In this document: piece after piece, positions 8,089 through 17,182 of the stretch
Numbering within the stretch: position 1 is the first letter of the stretch
Layout: each line of letters starts with the position of its first letter
Position numbers and translations under genes: made by a program
The notes under the pieces: model-generated
Told to the model about the DNA's origin: nothing
Databases searched by the model: none
The model's input: only the letters and a program-made list of their open reading frames with translations
Source: JAQVWU01 sp964628455
GTDB taxonomy: Bacteria; Bacillota; Clostridia; Oscillospirales; CAG-272
Direction of reading: 5' to 3'
Length of the DNA: 38,719 nucleotides
Assembly (NCBI GenBank): GCA_964628455.1
Contig: CAZVPD010000015.1
Span: forward strand, 1 to 38,719

Positions 8089-9120
8089 GTGAAACATGTA
8101 AACATTCCGGTATTTATACCTCACCTGGGTTGTCCTCAAACGTGCGTTTTCTGTGATCAGCGGAATATTACCGGAAAAAAGCAGATAGATTTTGATTCAA
8201 TCGATTCCCGGATAACATCTGTTCTGTCATCCGTCGATAAAAAAAATACCGAAACGGAAATAGCCTTCTTCGGTGGGAGTTTTACAGGCATCGATCGTAA
8301 AGATATGCTCTTCCTGCTCAATACCGCACAGAAATATGTCGATTCGGGTGAAGTGGATTCCATCAGACTTTCCACCCGTCCGGATTACATAGATGACGAA
8401 ATATTAACGTTATTAAAAAATTATAAAGTAAAAACCATTGAACTGGGAATACAAAGTATGGCGGACGATGTTTTGCGGGCTTCTGCCCGCGGATATACCG
8501 CCGCACGTGCCGAAAAAGCCTGCATGGATATTTTAAAAGCCGGTTTTTCTCTTGTCGGTCAGATGATGATCGGCCTTCCCCTTTCCGGTTCTGTGCATGA
8601 ACTTCATACGGCAATACGTTTATGCGATATCGGCATCAGTGCCGCGAGAATATATCCGACAGTCGTCCTGTATGAAACAGAACTTCAAAGGATGACGGAA
8701 AGAGGATTATATAAACCGCTTACGGTCGATGAGGCGGTAAAAAGATCCTGTGATGTGCTTGAAATATTCGTCGGCAGGAAAACACCTGTCATCAGAATCG
8801 GATTATGTGCTTCGGATAATCTGAACGGCAGTTCATTTTATTCCGGTGCTTATCACCCCGCCATAGGCGAAATGACCGAAAACGCATTGTTTTTAAAACG
8901 TCTGCGCCGTTCTTTTTCCGCATTTAAAACGGAACAGTTAAACGGCGGTGACTATACGGTCTATTGCCCGGTCAGGTCGGCTTCAAAGGTTACCGGACAA
9001 AAAAAACGCAATATAAATTTCATTCTAAATGAATTTAATGTTAATAATATAAAAATCATTGAAACCGACATAATTGAAGGATATAATATAATAGTATTAC
9101 CATCAGGACAATCCCTGTAA
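8089..9120 (+). CDS. Radical SAM protein, Elp3-like (no acetyltransferase domain)
   Basis: A 343-residue radical SAM enzyme. The cluster-binding triad is C15, C19 and C22 in GCPQTCVFC, spaced CxxxCxxC. It is followed by the FFGGSFTGI glycine motif (SAM binding) and the barrel pattern SIRLSTRPDYID...TIELGIQSM seen in Elp3/oxygen-independent coproporphyrinogen oxidase relatives. No C-terminal GNAT domain is present, unlike true Elp3. A gene of this kind between rnc and smc is a common but poorly characterised feature of Clostridia; its substrate is unknown. The start codon is GTG at 8089 with GGAGG about 14 bases upstream, somewhat long spacing; a competing ATG at 8087 runs directly into TGA. 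Confidence 0.85.
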   Translation: MKHVNIPVFIPHLGCPQTCVFCDQRNITGKKQIDFDSIDSRITSVLSSVDKKNTETEIAFFGGSFTGIDRKDMLFLLNTAQKYVDSGEVDSIRLSTRPDYIDDEILTLLKNYKVKTIELGIQSMADDVLRASARGYTAARAEKACMDILKAGFSLVGQMMIGLPLSGSVHELHTAIRLCDIGISAARIYPTVVLYETELQRMTERGLYKPLTVDEAVKRSCDVLEIFVGRKTPVIRIGLCASDNLNGSSFYSGAYHPAIGEMTENALFLKRLRRSFSAFKTEQLNGGDYTVYCPVRSASKVTGQKKRNINFILNEFNVNNIKIIETDIIEGYNIIVLPSGQSL

Positions 9121-9144
9121 ACTTTTTTTAAAGGAGACTCACCG

Positions 9145-12100
9145 GTGCGTTTAAAATCAATCGAACTTATGGGTTTTAAATCTTTTCCGGATGTGACACG
9201 TTTAAATTTCGAACGCGGAATGACTGTTGTGGTCGGACCGAACGGGAGCGGAAAATCCAACATATCCGATGCTATACGCTGGGTACTCGGTGAAATATCC
9301 GCTAAAAGCGTACGCGGCACCAGGATGGAAGATGTGATTTTCGGCGGTACGGACAGCAGAAAACAAAAAGCTTTTGCGGAAGTGTCCTTGACCATCGATA
9401 ACTCCGAAACCGAATGCCGTCTTGATACCGATTTTGATGAGATAACGGTTACGCGCCGCTGTTCCCGTTCGGGCGAAAGTGAATATATGATAAACCGGCG
9501 TCCTGTCAGATTAAAGGATATTTCCGAATTATTTATGAATACCGGTGTCGGCCGTATGGGTTATTCGATTATCGGGCAGGGAAAAATCGCGGAAATAATC
9601 TCGCAGCGCAGTGACGAACGGCGCAGTATTTTCGAAGAAGTAGCCGGAATATCGAAATATCGTTATAAAAAGAATGAAGCGGAACATAAAATAACCGCTT
9701 TGGATGAAAATTTATACAGAATAAAAGACATTCTCAATGAATTGTCTTCCCGTATCGAACCACTTGAAAAAGAATCGCTGAAAGCCCGTAAATACCTCGA
9801 ACTGTATGCTCAGAAAAAGCAGACTGACATATCCCTTTTTCTTTATGATATCGAAAACATCAGAAAGCAGACCAAAGAATCGCAGCTTGCTTTCGAAACG
9901 GCGCGGAATGAATTGGAAAATGCAGACAATATTTTGATTTCTCTTGAAAAACAGAGTGAACACCTGTTTGACGCCTCACAGGAAAACAAATTAAAAATCG
10001 AACAGATATCAGGCCGTATAAAAGAATATAACGATCGTCGTCAGAAGAATACAAACTCACGATCGGTGCTTGAAAACGATATTCTGCACATAAAAGATCA
10101 GATCATCCGTGCGGAATCCGATCTTGGAGATAAAACCGCAGAACAGGAAGCTATCCAAAAAAAAAGCAGAGAATCCGAAGCGGAATATTTGCGGATCAAT
10201 GATATTCTCGCGGATTACCGCACCCGGTTCGAATCAACCGACGAGATTCTGCAGTCATATTACAGGCAGCGTGCGGCTCTCGAAGATGCGATGGAAAAAT
10301 CCGCCGGACAAATCGCAGACAGAGCCGAAGAACTTACTTCGTTTAAAATAAAACTTTCCGCGCTGAATAATTCACTGGATCATGTTTCTGCCCGCAATGA
10401 CGAATTGTTGAACGAGATTGCCGAGTATACAGAGTCATCCGGACTTATCGAATCGAGAATCGCCCGGACCGAAAACACAATTTCGGAATATAAAGAAAAA
10501 ATCCGCAATATAAATGAAAACATAAGGCAAACGGAAAACGAATCCGAGCTCCTGCAAAGAGAACAAAAATCGCTGTTTGACGAAATATATGATATTTCAC
10601 TTGAAATATCCGGAAAAAAGCAGCGCGCGGATACACTGAAGCGAATGGAAGAACATTTCGAAGGTTATGTTCACAGTGTACGGCAGGTGATGCGCGCGTC
10701 GGAAGAGCGGAAACTGAACGGTATTCTGGGTCCGGTTTCACATATTTTCGAAGTAATACCTCAGTATGCACTGGCTGTCGAGACGGCAATCGGAGCCAAT
10801 ATTCAGAATATTGTTGTCGAAAACGAAGAATCGGCTAAAAAAGCGATTGAATATTTAAAACAGAACAATGCCGGCCGCGCAACTTTCTATCCGCTTACGT
10901 CAATTAAGTCCTCCCCGCTGAACCCCGATATCGAAAACATTAAAAAATTCGATGGATTTATCGGCATAGCATCCGATCTTGTAACATTTGATAAAACCTA
11001 TAGGGAGATAATCGGATATCTTCTCGGGCGCACCGTTGTTGCGGATAATCTGGATCATGCTTCCATCATGGCCAAAGCATCCGGCTACCGGATCAGAATC
11101 GTAACCACCGACGGTCAGCTGATCAATACCGGAGGTTCTTTTACAGGAGGTTCTGTAAAAAAAGACAGCGGTATACTCACCCGCGGCAGTGAAACCGAAA
11201 AGCTCGAAAGCGAAATAACCCATCTGAAAATCAAAATTAAAGCAAAAGAAAAAGCAGCCGGTCTTTTAAACGATACGCTGAATGAATTAAAAAACAAAAC
11301 AGAAAAGCTTGCCGAAAATGCGGCCATGCTGAACGCGGTATATCAAGCTGAAAACACCCAGCTTCAGGTTCTGCGTTCCCAATATTCCGGAGAAACAAAC
11401 CGGCTTGAAATCTGTAAAAAAGAATACGGCGAACTCGGTGAACGGACCGAAACCGGCGAAACCCTCAGGAACTCCGTTCTGAATAACATACAGGCGGCAG
11501 AAACGGATATTTCCCTGTTGAAAAATACCGCGGCCGGATACGAAACCGATCATAAATCCGTTACAAAAAAGATAGTACAAAAGCAGGATGAATACAATTC
11601 TTTGCGTCTGAAGATGACCGCGCAGCAAAAAGATCTGGAATCGGCTGAAAGAACCGTCCGTTTTAATTCCGAAACCATACATTCTGTCGGCGATCAAATC
11701 GAAAAAACAGAACAGAACCTTTTCGTTCTCAATGAAACGATGATCGCGGCGCAGAATAAAACGGAAACTTTGACTCTTGAAATCAAGGCTCTCGAAGCTG
11801 ATATCCTTCAGCTTGAAAACACACTTTCCTCCTTAACCAGAGAATCACGGGAACGGGACGAAAATCTCCAGGAACTGCTAAGTCATATTCGTGAGAAAAC
11901 TCATCTGCGCGATAATCTGTTCAGGGAATACAACAGGTTTGAAACGCAGCTCAATAAAATAAACACCGAACAGGACAGAATTACGGCGAAATTATGGGAT
12001 GATTACGAACTCACCTATACTTCGGCAGCCGAACTCGGTTATCCCAAGACCGATGGTCAGAAACGTCCCGCCGATTTGATTTTGCAGAACGATTTACGAA

Positions 12101-12738
12101 ATAAAATGCGTGCCCTCGGGCCGGTGAACACAGGAGTCATCGACGAATACAATGATGTAAAATCCCGTCACGTTTTTTTGTTAACACAACTGGATGATTT
12201 AAATAAATCCAAAGAAAATCTGACAGATATAATATACAGGCTTGAACATGAAATGCGGCAGCGTTTTTCGGATACTATGGTCGAACTTAGCCGCAACTTT
12301 AAAAATGTTTTCCGCGAACTCTTCGGCGGAGGTTCGGCAGAACTGATATTGACAGATCCCGGAAACATACTGGAAAGCGGTATCGAGATCAATGTTGCTC
12401 CTCCCGGTAAAATAATAAAAAATTTAAATTTATTATCGGGCGGAGAGCAGGCCTTTGTAGCCATCGCTTTATTATTTGCCATATTAAATGTAAACCCCAC
12501 TCCGTTTTGTGTACTTGATGAAATCGAAGCGGCCCTCGATGACATAAATGTTGACCGGTTTGCCGATTATATTCGGCGCTATTCCGAAAAAACGCAGTTT
12601 GTCATTATCACTCACCGCAGGGGTACAATGGAAAGGGCTGACACAATTTACGGTGTTACCATGCCTGAACGCGGAATTTCCAAAATACTGGCTCTCAATG
12701 TAAATGAAGTCGAACAAATGATAGGAGTCAAGCTTTAA
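9145..12738 (+). CDS. smc: Chromosome segregation ATPase Smc
   Basis: The ATPase of the bacterial condensin (Smc-ScpA-ScpB), which extrudes and aligns chromosome arms. At 1197 residues it is full length. Domains in order: ATP head with Walker A GPNGSGKSN (31-39) and a QGKIAEI Q-loop region; coiled coil; hinge in the middle (about 510-660, including the LGPVSHIF and ATFYPL regions); return coiled coil; C-terminal head with the ABC signature LLSGGEQAFVAIALLFA and Walker B FCVLDEIEAALDD. The signature has QAF where the family usually has KAL/RAL. The start is GTG with AAAGGAGA 9 nt upstream. The stop overlaps ftsY by one base (TAATG). Confidence 0.97.
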   Translation: MRLKSIELMGFKSFPDVTRLNFERGMTVVVGPNGSGKSNISDAIRWVLGEISAKSVRGTRMEDVIFGGTDSRKQKAFAEVSLTIDNSETECRLDTDFDEITVTRRCSRSGESEYMINRRPVRLKDISELFMNTGVGRMGYSIIGQGKIAEIISQRSDERRSIFEEVAGISKYRYKKNEAEHKITALDENLYRIKDILNELSSRIEPLEKESLKARKYLELYAQKKQTDISLFLYDIENIRKQTKESQLAFETARNELENADNILISLEKQSEHLFDASQENKLKIEQISGRIKEYNDRRQKNTNSRSVLENDILHIKDQIIRAESDLGDKTAEQEAIQKKSRESEAEYLRINDILADYRTRFESTDEILQSYYRQRAALEDAMEKSAGQIADRAEELTSFKIKLSALNNSLDHVSARNDELLNEIAEYTESSGLIESRIARTENTISEYKEKIRNINENIRQTENESELLQREQKSLFDEIYDISLEISGKKQRADTLKRMEEHFEGYVHSVRQVMRASEERKLNGILGPVSHIFEVIPQYALAVETAIGANIQNIVVENEESAKKAIEYLKQNNAGRATFYPLTSIKSSPLNPDIENIKKFDGFIGIASDLVTFDKTYREIIGYLLGRTVVADNLDHASIMAKASGYRIRIVTTDGQLINTGGSFTGGSVKKDSGILTRGSETEKLESEITHLKIKIKAKEKAAGLLNDTLNELKNKTEKLAENAAMLNAVYQAENTQLQVLRSQYSGETNRLEICKKEYGELGERTETGETLRNSVLNNIQAAETDISLLKNTAAGYETDHKSVTKKIVQKQDEYNSLRLKMTAQQKDLESAERTVRFNSETIHSVGDQIEKTEQNLFVLNETMIAAQNKTETLTLEIKALEADILQLENTLSSLTRESRERDENLQELLSHIREKTHLRDNLFREYNRFETQLNKINTEQDRITAKLWDDYELTYTSAAELGYPKTDGQKRPADLILQNDLRNKMRALGPVNTGVIDEYNDVKSRHVFLLTQLDDLNKSKENLTDIIYRLEHEMRQRFSDTMVELSRNFKNVFRELFGGGSAELILTDPGNILESGIEINVAPPGKIIKNLNLLSGGEQAFVAIALLFAILNVNPTPFCVLDEIEAALDDINVDRFADYIRRYSEKTQFVIITHRRGTMERADTIYGVTMPERGISKILALNVNEVEQMIGVKL

Positions 12739-13643
12739 TGGCTTTTTTTGACAAATTAAAAAACGGATTAAAAAAGACAAAAGAGTCTATCTTCGGCAAG
12801 GTTGACAGTTTATTTAAGAAATTTATCAGAATAGACGAAGACCTGCTGGATGAACTGGAAGAGCTCCTAATCATGGCGGACACGGGAGCTGCTTCTGCCG
12901 AGGAAATAATCGGACACCTGCGCGAACGCATCAGATCCGATCATATAAACGACGGGGAAAAAGCAAAGGAAGCTTTGAAAAACATCCTGATTGATATGAT
13001 CGGTGAAGGAGAACCGTTAAATCTGACTGAAAAACCATCGGTTATCCTTGTGATCGGCGTAAACGGAGTGGGCAAGACCACTTCTGTCGCAAAGCTTGCC
13101 GGATTATTGAAGCGCAATGACAAGCGTGTCATTTTGGCAGCTGCGGATACTTTCCGTGCTGCTGCTATTGACCAGCTTCAGATATGGTCGGAGCGGGCCG
13201 GTGTGGATTTGATCAGGCATACCGAGGGTTCCGATCCCGCGGCTGTTGTTTTCGATGCTGTCAGCGCTGCCAAAAACCGCAAAGCGGATGTTTTGATTAT
13301 TGATACTGCAGGCAGGCTGCACAACAAAAAAAATCTGATGGACGAACTGGCAAAAATAGACCGGGTGATAAACCGGGAACTACCCGGCAGTTCCCGTGAA
13401 ACCCTTCTCGTTCTCGATGCGACAACAGGACAGAATGCCGTAAATCAGGCAAAAGAATTCATGCACGCCGCCGCCATAACCGGACTTGTTATGACCAAGC
13501 TTGACGGTACAGCCAAGGGCGGAATTGTTTTTTCCATAAAAAAGGAATTGAATATACCCGTAAAATTCATATGCGTCGGAGAAAAGATAGATGACCTCGA
13601 AGTATTCAATGCACATGATTTTGTCGAAGCGTTATTCGCCTGA
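12738..13643 (+). CDS. ftsY: Signal recognition particle receptor FtsY
   Basis: The membrane-associated GTPase that receives ribosome-SRP complexes and passes nascent membrane proteins to SecYEG. The 301-residue protein is the short form: a basic amphipathic N-terminal helix (MAFFDKLKNGLKKTKES), then the N domain (about 30-100) and the G domain. GTPase motifs: GVNGVGKTT (107-114 region), DTFRAAA, DTAGRL and TKLDGTAKGG. There is no long acidic A domain as in E. coli. A one-base overlap with smc suggests coupled translation; smc-ftsY is a conserved Firmicutes pair. Confidence 0.97.
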   Translation: MAFFDKLKNGLKKTKESIFGKVDSLFKKFIRIDEDLLDELEELLIMADTGAASAEEIIGHLRERIRSDHINDGEKAKEALKNILIDMIGEGEPLNLTEKPSVILVIGVNGVGKTTSVAKLAGLLKRNDKRVILAAADTFRAAAIDQLQIWSERAGVDLIRHTEGSDPAAVVFDAVSAAKNRKADVLIIDTAGRLHNKKNLMDELAKIDRVINRELPGSSRETLLVLDATTGQNAVNQAKEFMHAAAITGLVMTKLDGTAKGGIVFSIKKELNIPVKFICVGEKIDDLEVFNAHDFVEALFA

Positions 13644-13668
13644 TTCATCCAAGAAATAAAGGAAATCT

Positions 13669-14277
13669 ATGAAAATCGTTTTAGCCTCGCATAACAGGGA
13701 AAAGATATCCGAAATGCAGTCGCTTTTCAAAAAAACCATATCCGATGAAATACAGATTCTGAGTCTGTCCGATATCGGTTTTTGCGGTCAAACAGAAGAG
13801 ACCGGTTTAACGTTTGAAGAGAATGCGCTTATCAAAGCAAAAGCCGCAGCTTCATACGGATATATTGTCATTGCCGATGATTCCGGTCTGGAAGTGGACG
13901 CGCTGAACGGTGCTCCCGGAATCTATTCGGCGCGTTATTCGGGCGGCAGCGATAAGGAAAACAACGATAAACTGCTGAACGAGCTCCGTGATATCCCCTT
14001 CGAAAAAAGGACGGCGCGGTTTGTTTGCGTTATTGTCTGCTTTTTTCCCGGTTTTAATGAATATTTGGCTGTCAGAGGATGCTGTGAAGGATTTATATCG
14101 GACTCTCCGAAAGGTGACGGCGGATTCGGTTATGATCCGTTGTTTTACTTCAAAACGCTCCGTAAAACTTTTGCCGAACTGTCGCCGGATGAAAAAAACG
14201 CAGTGAGTCACCGGGGTGCCGCAATGCGCGCTCTTGCGGCAGCGCTGCCTGAGGCGATGAATAAATATGCGCCGTGA
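13669..14277 (+). CDS. rdgB: XTP/dITP diphosphatase, RdgB/HAM1 family
   Basis: Removes deaminated purine nucleotides (dITP, XTP) from the pool by releasing pyrophosphate, preventing their incorporation into nucleic acid. The 202-residue protein has the family start VLASHNREKISEM (about 4-16), DDSGLEVDALNGAPGIYSAR near the middle, GDGGFGYDPLF, and a FAELSPDEKNAVSHRG-type end. AAGGAAA lies just upstream of the ATG. The end overlaps nadD by 11 bases, so the two are probably read from one transcript with ftsY. Confidence 0.94.
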   Translation: MKIVLASHNREKISEMQSLFKKTISDEIQILSLSDIGFCGQTEETGLTFEENALIKAKAAASYGYIVIADDSGLEVDALNGAPGIYSARYSGGSDKENNDKLLNELRDIPFEKRTARFVCVIVCFFPGFNEYLAVRGCCEGFISDSPKGDGGFGYDPLFYFKTLRKTFAELSPDEKNAVSHRGAAMRALAAALPEAMNKYAP

Positions 14278-14905
14278 AATCGGAATATACGGGGGCACGT
14301 TCGCACCTCCCCACGCAGGACATTTTAATGCTGCGATGAATTTCTGCAGTCAGCTGAATCCCGAACGCTTATATATTATACCGGCAGCTGTCCCTCCTCA
14401 TAAAACGATGGTTTCAGAAGACAATCCGTCGGAACGTATCGAAATGCTCCGGCTCGCCTTTGAAGATCATCCGGATTATAACAAAAGAATTTTTATATCC
14501 GATTATGAAATTATGCGCAGGGGATTAAGTTATACTGTTCATACTCTTGAACATTTCGCAAAGCTATATCCGCCTGCGGAGGATTATGGAATAACGCTGT
14601 TATGCGGCACGGATATGTTTTTAACACTGGCCGAATGGTATCAGCCCGAGCGGATATTTACCCTCTGCAGAATTGCGCATATCCGCCGAGGTCTGTATAG
14701 CGGGGATACCGAAAACAGCATTATCGAACGAACCGATTTTTACAAATATTTTTATCATGCTGAAATTATTTCCATCACGGGAGACATCATAGAGATTTCC
14801 TCTTCGGACATAAGAAAAAGGCTGTATTCCGCTCAGCCAAACGATCTTTATATCAATAAAAAAGTTTATGAATATATAAAAAGAAAAAAATTATATATGC
14901 CTTAA
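14267..14905 (+). CDS. nadD: Nicotinate-nucleotide adenylyltransferase
   Basis: Transfers AMP from ATP to nicotinate mononucleotide to form deamido-NAD. The 212-residue protein has the nucleotidyltransferase motif GGTFAPPHAGH (9-19), including the HxGH pair, the PPHK substrate loop (44-47), the LCGTDMFLTL block, and the C-terminal ISSSDIRKRL motif (about 177-186). The ATG is within the end of the rdgB-type gene (11-bp overlap). The partner gene yqeK follows after 19 bases; nadD-yqeK is a standard Firmicutes pair. Confidence 0.95.
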   Translation: MRREIGIYGGTFAPPHAGHFNAAMNFCSQLNPERLYIIPAAVPPHKTMVSEDNPSERIEMLRLAFEDHPDYNKRIFISDYEIMRRGLSYTVHTLEHFAKLYPPAEDYGITLLCGTDMFLTLAEWYQPERIFTLCRIAHIRRGLYSGDTENSIIERTDFYKYFYHAEIISITGDIIEISSSDIRKRLYSAQPNDLYINKKVYEYIKRKKLYMP

Positions 14906-14924
14906 CGGAGATGACCGATATTTG

Positions 14925-15530
14925 ATGGAACAACTGAAAAAAAGCATTGCGGTTTATATGACCGGAAAACGTTTGCTTCACACTTTGGCTGTAGAACGGG
15001 AATGCCGAAATTTATCGGAGATATATGACCTTGACAAGCCAAACGCGGAGCGATTATCTGTCGCTGCGCTGCTCCATGATATAACCAAAGACATGAAAAC
15101 AGAGAATCAGATTATACTGTGTGAACGTTACGGCATACCCGTCAGGGAAGAAGACAGACTTTCACCGAAGACTTTCCATGCAAAAACCGGTGCATTTTTT
15201 GCCCGCGAGAAATTTCCGGCAATAACCGATCAAGTTGTTGCCGGCTGCATCAGATGGCATACAACCGGCTGTGCGATTATGTCCCTGCCCGAAAAACTGC
15301 TTTATCTTGCCGACTATATAGAAGAGACACGTGATTTTTCCGACTGTATCGAACTCAGAAAATATTTTTATTCGAGAATCGGCATGTCGGATAAACTTAA
15401 ATTATTGAATGAAACAATGATATTGTCGTTTGACATGACGATAAAAAACCTTCTCGCCGAAGGCAGCATTATAAATCCGGAAACCGTTGCTTCAAGAAAC
15501 CACCTGCTGACAGGAGCGTTAAATGAATAA
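14925..15530 (+). CDS. yqeK: HD-domain hydrolase YqeK (symmetrical Ap4A hydrolase type)
   Basis: A metal-dependent HD-domain phosphohydrolase of about 201 residues; family members hydrolyse diadenosine tetraphosphate symmetrically to ADP. Key residues are H19 (LLHTLAVE), H51-D52 (ALLHDITKD) and a later RWHTTG plus LADYIEETRDF block. A TTG at 14922 and the ATG at 14925 are adjacent in frame; GGAG at 14907-14910 suits the TTG slightly better by spacing (11 versus 14 nt), but ATG is the stronger codon, so the start is uncertain by one residue. The stop overlaps the LCP gene by 8 bases. Confidence 0.9.
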   Translation: MEQLKKSIAVYMTGKRLLHTLAVERECRNLSEIYDLDKPNAERLSVAALLHDITKDMKTENQIILCERYGIPVREEDRLSPKTFHAKTGAFFAREKFPAITDQVVAGCIRWHTTGCAIMSLPEKLLYLADYIEETRDFSDCIELRKYFYSRIGMSDKLKLLNETMILSFDMTIKNLLAEGSIINPETVASRNHLLTGALNE

Positions 15531-16734
15531 AAAAACCATCCCGCGCAAACGCAGAACAAATAATAAAACATCTCTTTTAAAAATATTTTTTTTCACTCTT
15601 CTGTCTATTTTAATCGTAGTTTTATCGGTTACCGCTTTATTTATTCTTTTATATAAACCGAGTATGGGCATCAATAATCCGGCCGGGAAGAGCGGCAACA
15701 GTGAAACGGTTTTATCTTCGGATAATGAAGAGGCTGCCCCTCCGGTTACATCGGCAGGTGATCCGGACGAAATCAGAAAAAAGGATTTTTATACATTTTT
15801 AGTCATGGGGCGAGACAATGTGGGTCTCAATACGGATATTATCATATTGATTTCGTTTGATATCGGCAACGGTGCCATTAATATCCTTCAGATCCCCCGC
15901 GATACATATATGGAAGTGGACTCCTCTCCGTTTAAAATCAACGCCGCTTTTGCGATCATGCACAACAGAGCCTATAACAACGGAGAAAGCGATACGGACG
16001 ATGCCGCCATGCAAGGCTTTATTTCCCTTCTGGAAGAAAACCTGACCATTAAAATCGATTTTTATGTGTTATGCGATTTATCTGGTTTTCGCAATATCAT
16101 CGATATTATCGGCGGAGTGAAGATGGATATACCCTATAATATGAGTTATGATGATCCGGATCAGGACCTGCATATCGATTTATCGAAAGGAATACAAACA
16201 CTTGACGGCGAAAAGGCCGAGCAATTCATAAGGTTCCGAAGCGGATACATCGAGGGAGATATCGGCAGGATGGACGCTCAGAAATTATTCATGTCCGCTT
16301 TTATCAAGCAGTTAAAATCAAGTATGAAAATAAGCACACTCACCGGTATTGCCGATGAAGCGGTAAAAAATGTAAAGACATCTCTGTCCCTTGCCGATAT
16401 CATATATTTTGTCAAGGAATTTTATCTGACAGACAACGCCGACATGAATTTTATTACTTTTCCCGGATCATCCGCAAGAGCCGGGGTAACGACCGGCGTA
16501 TGGTATTACATTATGCACAGAGCCGATCTGCTTGCCCTGCTGAATATGTATTTCAATGTCTATAACAGTAAAATGACCGACGAACGGTTTGACAGCAACC
16601 TTGCATTTACAAATCAAAAAATGCCGCATATAAACGATTTATATATTACCGAACTTTCGGAAGATCTGAAGCAGCTGATCCGTTCTGCGGAACAAATAAA
16701 TGAAGAAGGACTCGAAATTTCTTTAATAAATTAA
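15523..16734 (+). CDS. LytR-CpsA-Psr (LCP) family cell-wall polymer ligase
   Basis: LCP proteins attach teichoic acids or other glycopolymers to peptidoglycan outside the membrane. The 403-residue protein has a basic cytoplasmic start (KKTIPRKRRTNNK), one membrane segment (about 20-44), a short linker and the LCP domain from about 88. Visible LCP features are FLVMGRD...NTDIIIL, ILQIPRDTY (catalytic Arg/Asp region), and FIRFRSGYIEGDIGRMDAQ, which carries the lipid-phosphate-binding arginines. Placement between yqeK and rsfS is common in Clostridia. Which polymer it transfers cannot be told, as no teichoic acid genes are in the window. Confidence 0.9.
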   Translation: MNKKTIPRKRRTNNKTSLLKIFFFTLLSILIVVLSVTALFILLYKPSMGINNPAGKSGNSETVLSSDNEEAAPPVTSAGDPDEIRKKDFYTFLVMGRDNVGLNTDIIILISFDIGNGAINILQIPRDTYMEVDSSPFKINAAFAIMHNRAYNNGESDTDDAAMQGFISLLEENLTIKIDFYVLCDLSGFRNIIDIIGGVKMDIPYNMSYDDPDQDLHIDLSKGIQTLDGEKAEQFIRFRSGYIEGDIGRMDAQKLFMSAFIKQLKSSMKISTLTGIADEAVKNVKTSLSLADIIYFVKEFYLTDNADMNFITFPGSSARAGVTTGVWYYIMHRADLLALLNMYFNVYNSKMTDERFDSNLAFTNQKMPHINDLYITELSEDLKQLIRSAEQINEEGLEISLIN

Positions 16735-16746
16735 CGGAGGTATTCA

Positions 16747-17148
16747 ATGGGAAACGAAAACACCAAAACTTTTGCTCTAAACGAAAATTCATCCCCCCGT
16801 GAACTTGCAAACGCCGTTATCGGAATACTGGATGAAAAAAAAGCGAGCGGATTGAAATTACTGTATGTCGAAAACAAAACGATCATCGCTGACTATTTTA
16901 TAATATGTTCGGGTACATCGAACACTCAGATAAAAGCACTGGCAAACGAAGTTGAATTCCGGCTTGCCGAAGCAGGGGTCAATCCTTCTCATATCGAAGG
17001 ACTTAACGAAGCTTCATGGATCCTGCTCGATTATGCAAGCGTCATCGTTCATATTTTTAACAGTGAAACCCGTAATTTTTACAATCTCGAAAAACTCTGG
17101 AAAGATTCCGAAGAAATCGACATTTCGTCATATCTGACAAAAATGTAA
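16747..17148 (+). CDS. rsfS: Ribosomal silencing factor RsfS
   Basis: Binds ribosomal protein L14 on the large subunit and blocks 30S joining when nutrients are scarce. The 133-residue protein has the family ADYFIICSGTSNTQIKALA block in the first half and the conserved W-x-LLDYASVIVHIF...RNFYNLEKLW block in the second. ACGGAGG stands a few bases before the ATG, a strong ribosome site. It sits in the nadD-yqeK-LCP-rsfS-leuS run, which is typical for the group. Confidence 0.94.
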   Translation: MGNENTKTFALNENSSPRELANAVIGILDEKKASGLKLLYVENKTIIADYFIICSGTSNTQIKALANEVEFRLAEAGVNPSHIEGLNEASWILLDYASVIVHIFNSETRNFYNLEKLWKDSEEIDISSYLTKM

Positions 17149-17182
17149 TTTTTATTTTCATTTATAGAGGAGACGTTTCCAC

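Noticed and set aside
11287..11697. 136-codon open frame antisense to smc, and similar long frames opposite leuS, trmFO and the GH2 gene
   Set aside because: They lie wholly within strongly supported genes in a shadow frame, with no ribosome site and no family-like composition.
14911..14925. Four-codon minicistron (ATG ACC GAT ATT TGA) ending on the yqeK ATG
   Set aside because: The GGAG is directly against this ATG with no spacing, so it cannot be initiated normally.
17149..17182. Possible T-box leader before leuS
   Set aside because: Only 34 bases separate rsfS and leuS; there is no specifier loop or antiterminator.
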